From Icerya purchasi (lineage: Eukaryota; Arthropoda; Insecta; Hemiptera; Monophlebidae): a DNA stretch of 64,000 bases. Positions within the stretch are counted from its first letter, which is position 1. The number at the start of each line of letters is the position of its first letter. Below, piece by piece: positions 44,301 to 54,900 of the stretch. The notes beneath the pieces were generated by a model. It did not search any database and had not been told where the DNA came from. It worked only from the letters and a program-made list of their open reading frames with translations. The stretch covers positions 449,365,292 through 449,429,291 of the forward strand of contig CM077115.1 in NCBI GenBank assembly GCA_039619475.1. The letters run 5' to 3'. The translations under genes and the position numbers were made by a program.

Positions 44301-46629
44301 TTTGTATGTTACACCTGTGGATTTTAATAATTAATATTTAATATCGCTTAAGTAGTTTTTATCCGTAATAGACTCCATCGATAAGTAGAACTTAGCGAAT
44401 AAGAACGGCTAACGAGCGTTCTCTACCGTTTCCTCAACATCGTCAGCATGTATGTAACGTTTTATCTGCACTAGTAGAAGCGCGTAACGTTTGATGTATT
44501 TCTCCCCTCATACAATACCGATTTGAATAAATACTGGTCAGCAGTTAATTGAGAGAACCTTAGAGACTCGTGCCACTTCTACGTAAAACACCGATATCCG
44601 CCGGTGTACGCTCTTCTGACTTCCCATTAGTTTAAAATTCTTCGCTGTTCATAAGTCAGAAGGGAGAAACAGTGCTTGTCTCAGTAAAAACACTGTCCTA
44701 GTATTACATAGGGAATGAGAAAAAGAGAAAAAATTGACATTTTCGCAGTTCGTCTTGTATGCTGTATGTTACTGCCGATTTTGCATCGCGTCGAAAATGA
44801 CACAACAAACTAACAGAGAAAATGTCAAAATGTAAATTTCGAAAAATAGCTTTCTATTGAACTGTGTTGATATTGACGATTTATCGTGATATTTGAATAT
44901 AAGTTTTTACACTACGTCTTCCGTCTTCATCAAATTGATTGCGAATTAAAAATTCGACTTAAAAAGTAATGGCAATACCTTAATTACAGTATAGGATTCA
45001 TATTACATATTAAAATAATAATTAAGAACTGCGTTAAATGTTCATTAAATTGTTGTTCCTAGGTGTTGTAACATGAATTTAATGCCGACTCTAATTAAGG
45101 TACTAACGTTGTATAATAATTATATAATAATTACGATATCACCTTTAAGATCATTCTAATATATATTTTTTACTTTTTAGAGCATTTTTATTAAATTTTT
45201 ATAATAAACCTTCAAGTATCGGTATTTATTTTTTTTGTAAAAAAGCATTTTATTCTTTTCTTCCACTGTACCAGTTGAGAAGACCACAAGCAGTGCCAGT
45301 GTTGATTTTAATATTTGTGCTGTGATCATAACGGTGTGAATTGATCCAAAAAGGACCCTCCGATGGCGGTTTGGGCAGCGATTATCAACAGATAATTGAT
45401 GAAATAAAATGAAGAAAAAACGATATCAGGCAACATAAAATATTGGATAACACTGACTTTATAGGAAAGAGGGATAAATTTCGGGGGGAAAGAGCAAATA
45501 TTTTGACATCCAGTGCGACATGACGTTGCTCGCCGGAATTTAAATGAAACGTTTAAAACTTTCGCAGTGATTTAGCACGATGTAAATAATTTACGGACAA
45601 CCGCGTTTATTTATTTTCTAAACGCAGTTGTCCGTCAATTATTTACATCAAGAATGTTTGAGGCATGCCCAATCATGAGAACAGTTTAGCGTAGCCCAAA
45701 GTGGTTCGGTAAGCGTATACCAAATAAAGACACGAGCGTCATGGCAATTAATACTGTTAAGTATAATCCATACTTCTATTGAAAAATCAGACACCATGGT
45801 AGTCAGTACAGTTAAGTATTGTCCATAGGAGCCCGGTTTAGGAAAAATTAGAACAGCAATTTTATTTAAAACAGACTAGGAGCCGGGCGGCCAAAAAAAG
45901 GAAAAAGAATTTATGGCACATTTATGAAAAGATAAAAACGCTTTGATTTATTATAGAATTTCAGTATTTTACACATAATTAATAAAAATAGTATCATGAA
46001 ATACGCGTTTTCTTACAATTGGCAACGTAAAAAAATGAATGAAATAAAACTGGTACGAGAGTAGGTACATTTTGAAATCTGTACGGTTCAATACGGTCGT
46101 TAATGATACTTTATGATTTTTTTATTTTAAAATATTCGTACCGGTGCAACTAAGGGGTAAACTGTCAATGTAAATTTTGTAGATTACTTCCTCCTGGAAT
46201 TACACCAAACTTCCCCTGAGCGGTATACCCCTTGGATGGAACTCTGTAGGAAAGCAAATAGTACTCGGAATAAACTGTTTTTCGGAAAACAGATGTAAGT
46301 TTATTAAAGAGTATACAGCGATTTAAGAAATTGCCATGAAAAATTGTATGGTTTCTACTATGAGGCCCGCAGAAATTAATTAACCGTCATTACACACAGT
46401 AGGCTTTTATATCATAAAATTAATAAACAGCTAAATATGTCTAAAAAATGTTGTTATTTATACAAGTTGTAATAGCATAATATGAAATTGTCAATATATA
46501 CAGTACAAATTTCGCTGATAAGCAAGTATACGACGGAACTTTGATTCATCAGTCGCGGAACGTTCAAGGGAGACAACACAATTCAGTGAATACGAGATAA
46601 TATAGAAATTGGGGAAGAGATCGCAAACA
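44301..46629. other. Non-coding stretch
   Basis: 44380-44700 is GC-richer and contains an inverted pair TCTGACTT / AAGTCAGA near 44618 and 44657, but no product is recognised. A 71-bp palindrome at 45579-45649 is listed separately. 45739-45775 and 45795-45830 are similar to each other (ATGGYARTYARTACWGTTAA type). No gene or element end seen. Confidence 0.4.
45579..45649. repeat. 71-bp palindrome
   Basis: 31-bp arms GATGTAAATAATTTACGGAC AACCGCGTTTA and its inverse separated by 9 bp, with two mismatches. It could fold into a stable hairpin. No coding content and no target duplication is evident. Confidence 0.85.
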
Positions 46630-47905
46630 CTTGCGAATTTTATATAGAATTCATGGAGCACTAGTGTACGATAGAAAACCGGAACTTCAACAATTGAATG
46701 CCATTCGAAACAAGGCGATACGATTAATTACTGGAACCCCTTATATATATATGTATATATATATATATTCGAGCCCAACATCAAGTCTTCACGTAGAAGC
46801 AAACATACTTTAGTGTCGATAGAAGAATGCTATACTATGCTTGAAATATTTTATATAAAATCTTTCTTACCGCAAACTAGTAATAGTAGTAGTAAGTAAG
46901 TCCCATAACCTTGATAAGAGGGGTATCATCATGGATTGTGAAGTTAAACACCTTCCATAATGGTACTTAAGGACCTAATGGATCTGATGAGAATACTAGG
47001 GCTAGTTCCTTTCTACTTTTGGATTAGCCGCCTTTACACTTTCTACCGGATAATTCTCCGGTACCCAATTATTTCAGGAGACAAGTCTCTAACTCGCCTC
47101 CTCCGGTTTAGTAGTCAGGCGCCTTAACCACTAGGCTACCGCGCTACCCGTAAACTAGTGTACCTTCCTACAAATCCAACCTACCAGCCAAAATATACGT
47201 CGGACTATATGTAATTAAAACAAAAAAAAAAACCCCGAAACCAGTTGGCATCAGATCCGAATTATAATACTTTGAAGAAGAATTAAACTGCAATCCTCGA
47301 ACCGGACTAAACCACCTAGCAAACGCATCCTTAGGAATCCAAAAAAGGACTATTAAAATTTGAATTTAAAAAAAAAAAAAAAAAAAAAAAAGCAACCTTG
47401 GTGGAAAATCTATGCCAGGTAGAATGGGATGCAGCAAATAACACAATAAACTACATAAAATAAAACCCAATATCGGAAAGCGGTCATCCTCGTACAGGAC
47501 GTCAAGAAAGGAAGAAACTGTCCTAGCCAGGCTAAGAATAGGTCACAGCATCATTACGCACTCGTACTTGCTAAGTTGCACGCTAGCTCCATATTGCAAT
47601 CAATGTAGAGTATAAATCACAATTCCACATATCCTACTGGAATGCAGAAATTACTCAGATCAAAGACACAATCACTTCGCGGCTCGGAACCAGCGTTGAC
47701 AGATATACTCGGAGAAAATGCTAACCCTATTTTTGACTTCTTACAAGACTGTGGTATAATTAATCTAGTGTAGTGTTTGTTTAGTGTACTAGATGTAAAT
47801 CTTTGATTGTATAGTATACGTTAAATTGATGTAAATTTATTTCTTGCATCACAAATAACCTTATCGGTTGCGTGACGTTAAATATATTAAAAAAAAAAAA
47901 TATAT
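46630..47905 (+). pseudogene. I-group retrotransposon 3' part: RT tail, RNase H tail, poly-A; split by a SINE
   Basis: Starts inside the RT thumb-to-RNase H linker: LYRIHGALVYDRKPELQQLN then AIRNKAIRLITGTP near 46640-46740 (intact I-like RTs: LxYGxxxYxSA…LxxLxxIQNxALRxxTGA). A TA tract of about 27 bp (46742-46768) interrupts; SSPTSSLHVEANIL follows (SLxxEAxxxPL). YIKSFLPQTS is then split by the SINE at 46891-47150 and resumes VPSYKSNLPAKIY. The C-terminus reads TVLARLRIGHSIITHSYLLS (47520-47580), CTLAPYCNQCRV, IPHILLECRNYSDQRH and LTDILGENA…FDFL. This is the RLRxGHTxxTHxYLL…CxxC…HxLxxC module. The catalytic RNase H core is largely missing between 47250 and 47500. An A-run at 47889-47900 is a likely poly-A tail. 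Confidence 0.85.
46891..47150 (-). mobile_element. tRNA-derived SINE, copy 2 (best preserved)
   Basis: Read on the minus strand from 47150: CGGGTAGCGCGGTAGCCTAG TGGTTAAGGCGCC with a good RNA polymerase III A box (TAGCCTAGTGG), then GAGTTAGAGACTTGTCTCC (weak B box), CCTGAAATAATTGGGTACCGG, the body with AGTAGAAAGGAACTAGC and CTCATCAGATCCATTAG, and a tail GGGACTTACTTAC. Flanked by CGCAAACTAGT (about 46872-46882) and CGTAAACTAGT (47149-47159), a probable target duplication; the short stretch between 46883 and 46890 is an (AGT)n extension of the tail. The 260-bp length and tRNA-like head are typical of insect SINEs. Confidence 0.88.
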
Positions 47906-48591
47906 ATATAGATGGAGCTATAAATAAAACGTTAAATTATTATTCTTGAGCGCTTTTTTTTTTTTTTTTTTATAAATCTAAAATGATCTCTAGAACGTAC
48001 GGAGGAAATAATCCTTGATCATTTTTGATAGAAATGCTGGCGACTGTTCTTAAAACTCTGTAGATTACACTAAAAAATACAAAAATGAAAAAATATCAGT
48101 ATTGACCGGTTACTTTCTCCGCTACTTACGAGAATGCAACACATTAAAGTAAAGATCAGCAACAGATACCGGTGTAACATTGAATTTTCTTAAAGTGGAT
48201 CATCTCTTTAATTTCGCTACAAAACGAAACAATACTGTAGACGCGTTCACTTAGTCGTAAAATTTTAAAATGATAAAGTAGCAGGAACTGATAGATAAAA
48301 AGTAACAGAAATGACGTATGCAATAATAAATACACGGAGCGACATAAGCGATTGTGAGCGTGAATGTTCTTTTTTTTTCTTTTTTTTTTTTTTGATATGG
48401 AACAAAGGAGAAAAGGAATTTTACAAAGAATATACTAGAGAGAACTACTACATTGTAAACCCCTTTTTTTTTTTTTTTGAAAAGAGAGTCGGTGTCATAG
48501 TCCATCATCCTGGCATCTAAAAAGATCGGACATAATTGTGATTAATCGGCACGTGTGAAGTGGAGGAAACTCTAAATCGTTCGGTTTAAAT
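47906..48591. other. AT-rich spacer
   Basis: T-runs at 47952-47971, 48370-48393 and 48464-48478. Nothing recognised. Confidence 0.45.
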
Positions 48592-48595
48592 TTAA

Positions 48596-49748
48596 CCCGC
48601 CAGTACTCGCTAGGCATAGCAGGACGCCAGTACTCGCGCGTGAGATTTTCTTTCACATGGGATTTCTGTGTAAACTCTACCCAGTTCTTAAATAGTCTGG
48701 TTGTGAAAATAATTGTGTCTGTTCATTCATCATTCTCTTCTTTTACTTTTTCACTAGACTTTTCCGCTCCAACTTCTAAAAATTAAGGCTCTGAGGACCA
48801 TTTTTGGTTAATTTTTTCAATTGGTACCTCCTTTAAGTATACTTACAAACGCAATGATCTATGTTTGGATCCGTCGTACGAAAATAATAAATACGGTCGA
48901 GTCGTGAAATATTCCTCTATTCTTCAAAAATAAATTGACCTAAAAAACGACAAAACTAAAATAATATTTATTTACATATATTAATATAAATTTTATTATC
49001 TTCCGTTCACATTAATACTTTAAAGCGCTTGAAAAACTATCTGATATCTTGAGAAATTCGCTACTCTATTCTCCGGCAATCGAAGATATACATTTATATC
49101 ATAGTCACGTCGTTTGGTTTTTATCGTCTGCAACTGTACACCTTAACGATCTGACTTTTATTCAGCTTTTTCTTCGAAGAATATTGAAATATGTCAATTC
49201 GCATACAATATTAATTTTTTAACTTTAAAATAATCAACTTATTACACTTCTGATTTTTATTTTATCACGTTAATTTAACAAAATCATAAAAATCATAATA
49301 AATTGCAATCGCTTCAGCGTTCGAAATCGCATAGAAAACGATATACATGTCTATATTCTGAAAAACATCGAAAAACCGAACTCTTACGCCTATTTTTCAC
49401 CCATAGTCACTCGCACGGCTGTGGGCCCCATATCAATCGATTCAGCACTCAAAATTACATGGAAAATGATATCCCACATGCCCATGAAAAAGTTTCACAG
49501 GCACTGAAAAAATTGAAACTGGAGCACTCGCATGTGAGAGTTTTTCTCATAACTCAGCACTAACGAAAACAAATACCTTCTTCCGAAGCCTAGAGGTGAC
49601 TGACTTTGACTGTAGGGTGTCCTTTAGCTAGAGGTGTCCTTCCCTCTTAGCTATAGAAGGCCCCAACTTCCCCAGCTTCGTGTACCCTAGGTAACACCGT
49701 TTCATCCAGACATGTGAGAGAAAATCTCACGCAGCGAGTACTGACGGG
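48596..49748. mobile_element. Non-autonomous piggyBac-type element with TTAA sites
   Basis: Flanked by TTAA on both sides (48592-48595 and 49749-49752). Inverted ends: CCCGCCAGTACTCGC at 48596-48610 and, in reverse from 49748, CCCGTCAGTACTCGC (14 of 15). The left end has a second copy of the motif (GACGCCAGTACTCGC at about 48626-48640) before GTGAGATTTTCTTTCACATG; the right end, in reverse, reads GTGAGATTTTCTCTCACATG, so the inverted repeat is longer than 30 bp. TTAA duplication and CCC-ends define the piggyBac superfamily. The 1153-bp element has no recognisable transposase: the only longer reading (49303-49563, 86 residues, starts MQSLQRSKSHRK) shows no DDD or RING-like motif. An internal copy of the GCACTCGCATGTGAGAG word lies at 49522-49538. 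Confidence 0.92.
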
Positions 49749-49752
49749 TTAA

Positions 49753-51090
49753 AAGCATATGACGCTAAGCGAATTCGATTACGGGCTACGTAATTCGATG
49801 ATTGGCAGGAGAGTTATGTAGATTTATTAAAGATTGTGGTTTCAAATTTGATGTACTCTGAAAAAAAAGTGATTGTAGTATGTCTAACCATCGTATTAGT
49901 ACCATTTCGATAAAATTAACATAAAAAAATAAGCGAGAAGCTGAACAAATAGTGAGTGCTTAGACCAAAAGAAAAATTATTTGTATATATACATATATGT
50001 ATTTTTTTATTATATATCATATTCTAAAATTTAACTGAAATACACGCTGTCTGATACTAAACTACATTTGAATGTATTTTTCCTACTATTGTTTGGTCTT
50101 CTAAGTTGCAGTCGTTAAATTATTCAACCAGTGTAGTGGTTTTCCAACCTATAAGACAACTCGAATAATTTTACTGCCGTAGATAACAATTAATACCAAC
50201 CTCTTTCCGCTGTCGTATTAAAATATTCTATCAAATATCCGAATTTTCATGTTTTTATTATATTTTAATTGTTTACCATCCTCATTAATTCGTACGTGCG
50301 CGTTCAAAACCGTTAACACGAAGTGTTGAAAAACAAAATTGTTCGATTTTTGAGTTTAATTAAAATCTGCCTTGTTTTTAAAATAAAGACATTTTTGTTT
50401 TTGTTTGTTTTTTTTTTTTCCATCTTGAACAACCAAACCAAATTATTAAACCCATGCAGCTAGTCAAACGAAAAACTTCTCCTACGAAGAATTCTCGCTC
50501 TTTAATTTTACTGACTTAATTAACTCGTTTGTTCGATGATGAACTGCTCGATTTGCCGAATGAGTCATTCATAAATAAACTCATTTAGTGTATGCATGCG
50601 CATGTGTGGTCAATTAAATAAATTTGAAAACACAACATCGCTGAATTATAAATAAAGCATATAGAAAAATGTATGGCCGGTTTCGGATGTTATATATAAA
50701 CGTAACGTCCGAAACGGTTTAATGAATTTTATGTTTTCTGCGTACTTTATTTTCTTTGAGCATTTATGCGATATCACCCCGATTAGTGGGTTTGCTATTT
50801 TTCCCCTAAATAATTCACATGCACTGTTCGTGTACATGATATAGGTGACCGTACTCTTAATATTTTCTTTTCGAAAGAAATTACGATCGCCAAATGATAC
50901 CTGATGCTTTCTGTAAACGTTTAAGATCGATAATGAAAGAAACGAAGTAAAAAAAATCAAGGGAAGTGTCTCTGTAGAAATAGTGAAATATGTAGTTGCG
51001 AACGGTATCATTAAGAAGGGATTTTGTTTTCAGAGGTGAACTGTAATTTTTGTTTTAACTAGATCATTAGGAAGTTAAACGTAAATGGAG
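49753..51090. other. AT-rich spacer
   Basis: Poly-T near 50408-50420. 50646-51011 has a 121-residue minus-strand reading (starts MIPFATTYFTIST) that matches nothing recognised and is probably chance, though its middle (RTLRLYITSETGH) has mixed composition. No element end. Confidence 0.4.
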
Positions 51091-51094
51091 TAAA

Positions 51095-51345
51095 GATCGT
51101 GGTGGAGGTCACGGGTTCGAGACTTGTCTCGCCCCGGATCCAAGTCGCTCCCAAGCTTACCCAGCCTGAAATAATTGGGTACCAGAGAACTATCTGGGGG
51201 AAAGTAAAGGTGGATCCCAAGTAGAAAGGAACTGGCCCCAGTATCCTCATCAGATCCATTAGATCCTTAAGTACTATTATGAAAAGCTTAACTTCACAAT
51301 CCCAACGCCCTGTCAAGGGTACGGAACTCACTTCACTTTTTACAT
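51095..51345 (+). mobile_element. tRNA-derived SINE, copy 3
   Basis: The plus strand carries the B box GGTTCGAGACTTGTCTCG at 51114-51131, then CCTGAAATAATTGGGTACCA, CAAGTAGAAAGGAACTGGCC, ATCCTCATCAGATCCATTAG, ATCCTTAAGTACTATTATG and AACTTCACAATCCCAACGCC, matching copy 2. The tRNA-like A box is not preserved, so the head is truncated or replaced. The end GGGTACGGAACTCACTTCAC differs from the TTAC tail of copy 2. Confidence 0.87.
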
Positions 51346-51454
51346 TAGAGTAAAGATGGGAATTGAAGAAGACGGGAAAGGTGTATAACTCTGTTAAGAT
51401 AAATATCTCAAGGAGCACGATGAATGGAAACTAGGTTAATAGGATTAAAGATAT

Positions 51455-51697
51455 ATATATGTATATATTAATTACAACGTAATTCTTAGGTTACCTCCAT
51501 TAGAAAAAATATCCCAATTTTATGTAACGTTTGTTATATTTTATAAGATTTTTGTGATTGTTCTTTAAAAAATGTCACAATTTTATGTAACGAAATTTAA
51601 ATGTTAGGATAGAATTTTTGTGATAATTTTTTTGTGTTGATGAGAAAGAAACAGAAATGTAAGCAAAAGCGGTCAAAATGCCCGAGTTTTTTTTATG

Positions 51698-51728
<31 letters not shown>

Positions 51729-51735
51729 GTACATA
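51455..51735 (+). mobile_element. TA-bounded interspersed repeat, copy C
   Basis: ATTAATTACAACGTAATTCT TAGGTTACC at the start, then ATTTTATGTAACGTTTGTTA, AATGTCACAATTTTATGTAA, and after an internal deletion GAAAGAAACAGAAATGTAAG, GGTCAAAATGCCCGAGTTT and a (TA)n tract. It has TA repeats at both borders, like copies A, B and D. Confidence 0.82.
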
Positions 51736-51779
51736 AAACTTACAAAGATTTGGCATGCCCATCAATTGAAGCAAGATAG

Positions 51780-52330
51780 ACATAATGGAAATGCCTTCAA
51801 AAAATGAAAGTTACTTTATTGATGGAAATAAGTTAGAGTAAAGGACTTTACGTATTTGAGAAATCGTATCAGTAGCGATGGTAACTTAGATGAAGAAATT
51901 GAAATGATGCGATGATAGCGTAAACTTTCTAGACGAGTTTTCGGTAGTAAAAATTTAACACTAAAAAATAACCGCCTATAAGACTGTTTAATCGTAGCAA
52001 CAAATATAATATATACGGCGGAGAAACCTGACCGATAAAAATGAAACAACTTAAAAAAGCTAAAAGTTTGTCATCTAAGATTATTATTGAGACAAATTCT
52101 CCGCATAAATTGAAAAGATTATCCAACGAGAGGGCACTGAAAATGACCGGTTGTTATTCAATTGAACACAACAATTAGTCAGGTCCAGCCTAAAATGGAC
52201 GACGGACCGCCATGTGGAAACGGAATTCCGAAACGTATGTTTTTTACGAGAAGTATGAAATGACGGTAAAAGACACAGAGATGTGATCACAGATGCAATC
52301 AAAAAAGCTGGAATGAATCTGAGGAAGAAT
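51780..52330 (+). pseudogene. RTE-like reverse transcriptase thumb relic
   Basis: Plus strand: FTYLRNRISSDGNLDEEIEM near 51847-51908 (KYLGxxISxDGxxxxEIxxR in RTE-type endonuclease-reverse transcriptases), then SRRVFGSKNLTLKNNRL near 51927-51980 and LIVATNIIYTAEK near 51988-52027 (xxxVTxLYGxET). Two stops and two small indels break it. Downstream, RALKMTGC near 52130 is followed by nothing readable. No endonuclease domain is attached. The clade call rests on the thumb wording alone. Confidence 0.68.
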
Positions 52331-53387
52331 ATCTCATGGAAAACGATATAGCTAAAATCAGGAGGATGGAATGCAAATTATTCACAGACGACATCGTGAA
52401 CCACCACACACTCATGTCGGATAAAAAGAAGCACCATGACGGTAACCTTGCCATCTGCGAAAGAACAGAAATTCGTTGTTCTCCTTATGATTTCGGCACA
52501 AATTTTCAACTTGAGATTTGATTATGCGACACAAACGTTAAATCAAGAACAATGTTGGATAAATGTAAACGACACTCGTTGCCGTGTTCGTGTGAGCTAG
52601 AATAATAATGATATATTATGTAAGTAGAACTCGCATTTAAATTCAAATTTAAACATGATGAACATATTTCAATCGGTTAGAATTATAAAAGCAACATGAT
52701 GAGTGTTTTTGGGTATAAGAGACTGGCTGCCCTCCTTAAAACATTTATCTAAATAAGAAAAGTGCGCCTTGTACAATGATGTAGACGCGCGATTACTGCG
52801 GTGTATGTTAGAGGAAGGAAAAAAAAACCAGATTAGACGGGGATTGTGTATAAAAGGAAAGAAAGTAATTAGATAGTCGGAGAAGAAAGATGGAAGCTAT
52901 TAGACCGTTCGTTTTTGCCAAAAGTAGCGTGGACGTTGTAAATTACATGAATTACGCGATGGTTTGTAGAATAAAAGTGCAATTCTTATATAAATATGCG
53001 AATCCGAAAAAATTACAAACGTTTATTAAGCGTTACAAGCCTATTTTCTAGACTCGTTTATTCAATTAATTAGGATGGTTTGCCGATGCCGGGTAGTCGG
53101 CCAGGAGATGCTCCACTATAATATGTAAATGTAAAATCGCAAGCGTGTACGAAGCCAAGACGTATACGGCGGGGGGGGGGGCATCTCTGGTGTAATAAAT
53201 TTACCGCTGTAGACCATGTTTTTTTTTTCCTTGTAGCACTTCGTAAGTGTTGCCAGATCGATGAATCATGACTGTGCTCATGGTTTTCTCTTTGATGATA
53301 CTATGTTGAAAATTCTCCAGCGATAAACTCGAGATTAATTACACAGTGAGCGGCTGACGGTCTTCTTAGCGGCCATTTCGTTCATGC
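52331..53387. other. Non-coding spacer with a G-tract
   Basis: A G-tract lies at 53171-53181. No motif. The 61-residue plus reading from 52336 is unassigned. Confidence 0.4.
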
Positions 53388-53781
53388 AGTGAGTTACAAA
53401 AATATTCGGAAATCGTTGAAAAAAATGATTTTTTATTTCTAAATGAATAAGCGCAATCGGGTTTAATAATAAAAATTTCGTTGTAAGCATGTCTACAGTC
53501 CATCTAGAATGACACAAATGCCCCCCCCCCATCAACGTAATACGAAACAAGTTCAGTCAAGCATGAGGTTTCATGCGCTGAGGATTCCGCATGAAAGTAT
53601 TACACGCAACAAAAATATTCCGAAACGACGAAACGCACGTGCTAAACACGCGTAATCCACGTTTTTCCGAATTTTGAGACACCACACGTGCCATTTTTGA
53701 TAGCTGTTTAATTAATGGCGGAGTGGATAATCAAATAGCGACGACTGCTTTGAAAATGGGTAGAAAATCGAGTAGTAATAC

Positions 53782-54890
53782 ATGCTTCGGTTGAAATGCG
53801 TCAGTTGGTTATTTTTGTCTGAACGGACTTTAAAATTTCAAAATTATTCAAAACATCAAAAAGTACCGTGTACACGATATATTATTTCGCGGTTCAAAAA
53901 AACAAGATACAGAATTGAATCTATTCCGCAGACAGGAAAACCACTGAAACTTTTTATTGAAGATTGGCGGGGTTCATCGCACGAACAATAGTAGCAAAAT
54001 CTACAAAAATAAGGGCGCCAAAAATTATTAAGATAAATACAAGGACCAAAGAGTTTCACTACAAACCATGCGTAGAATAATAATAATAATAAAGAAAAAA
54101 AAAATGGGTATAATTCAAGGATTATAAGAAAAAAAAGTTTATACTTTTAATAAATAATATTCGGAAACAACTGTGTTTTTAAAAAGATATTTATTCGCTA
54201 ATAAATATCTTTTTAAAAACAAAGTTGTTTCCGAATATTATTTATTATGAGTAATCATCACTGTGAAAGCTTTAAATATTTAATAAGTTTATATTTCTTA
54301 AGTAGATAAAAAAAAAGGCGATTGGAATTTGCGAAAAAAATGCGCTTCCGTTAATAAATCATTTTGGAATGATATTATTTTTGATGGACGAGTTGAAATG
54401 TTCAATATTGACGGAAGCAATGGTGAGCAAAGAGTTAATACAGAATTTTTGAAAAAAAAAAAATTTAAATCCAACTACTGGGGCAAAACATGGCGGCGGT
54501 AATCTGATGGTTTGGGCGTATTTTGCAGCAAGTTTTATTGAAGGTAACATGAACATATATGTACAATTGATATTTTAAAGGACAATCTTCCTAAAAGTGC
54601 GAATAAATTAGGTATATTGGAAATCGTTAAAATTTTATCAGTATGATCCGCGAAACACAAAGCTGGAAAGACACGAGAATATGCTTATAAAGTGTTTTGG
54701 AAATACCGTCGCAATCTCACACCTGATTTCAACCCGATTGAGAATTCGATACATCACTACTCTTAGATGGAAAAGTGCACGAAGCCTCTTTTTATTTCGA
54801 ATAAAAATCAGTTAAAAGAACGACTTAGGGAAGTAATTCTGCCAGATTATTTAAATAAGTTACTTTTGTGGTCGTTTGAAAGCCCTTAAC
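53782..54890 (+). pseudogene. Tc1-family transposase remnants
   Basis: Same family as the one at 1520-2549. The N-terminal end reads RFKKTRYRIESIPQTGKPLK at about 53893-53950 (PQTG at the same place as in the first copy). The catalytic core is in pieces: WNDIIFDGRVEMFN near 54364 (the first Asp region, normally IFTDESxF, no longer recognisable as intact), HGGGNLMVW then AYFAASFIEGNMN near 54490-54555, LKDNLPKSANKLG near 54575-54615, FYQYDPRNTK near 54634 (second Asp: QDND now QYDP), and TPDFNPIENSIHH near 54725-54762 with the final Glu retained. Several stops and frame changes. The palindrome at 54148-54247 sits between the DNA-binding and catalytic halves. Confidence 0.8.
54148..54247. repeat. 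100-bp near-perfect palindrome
   Basis: Arms of 48 bp (starts TAATAAATAATATTCGGAAA) around a 4-bp CGCT centre, one mismatch. It would form a long hairpin. It lies inside the Tc1-like relic, so it may be a fold-back insertion or a local inversion event. No target duplication could be proven because its ends are AT-rich. Confidence 0.92.
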
Positions 54891-54900
54891 TAAGTTTTAT

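Larger units (their letters stand above)
53388..54900 (+). mobile_element. Second Tc1-like element, strongly degenerate
   Basis: The left end begins CAGTGAGTTACAAAAATATT at about 53388, followed about 215 bp later by an inner repeat GCAACAAAAATATTCCGAAA at about 53608; the element at 1136 has the same two-repeat design (CAGTGAGCAACGAAAATATT and GGCAACAAAGATATTCGGA). The right end could not be placed. Inside are transposase remnants (below), a C-tract at 53521-53530 and a 100-bp palindrome at 54148-54247. Confidence 0.72.

Noticed and set aside
49303..49563. Remnant piggyBac transposase
   Set aside because: The 86-residue reading has no piggyBac catalytic wording or Cys-rich end.
53160..53540. 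MITE suspected from a G-tract and a C-tract in inverted orientation
   Set aside because: The Tc1-like left end at 53388 lies between them, flanks do not match and no inverted ends beyond the homopolymers were seen.
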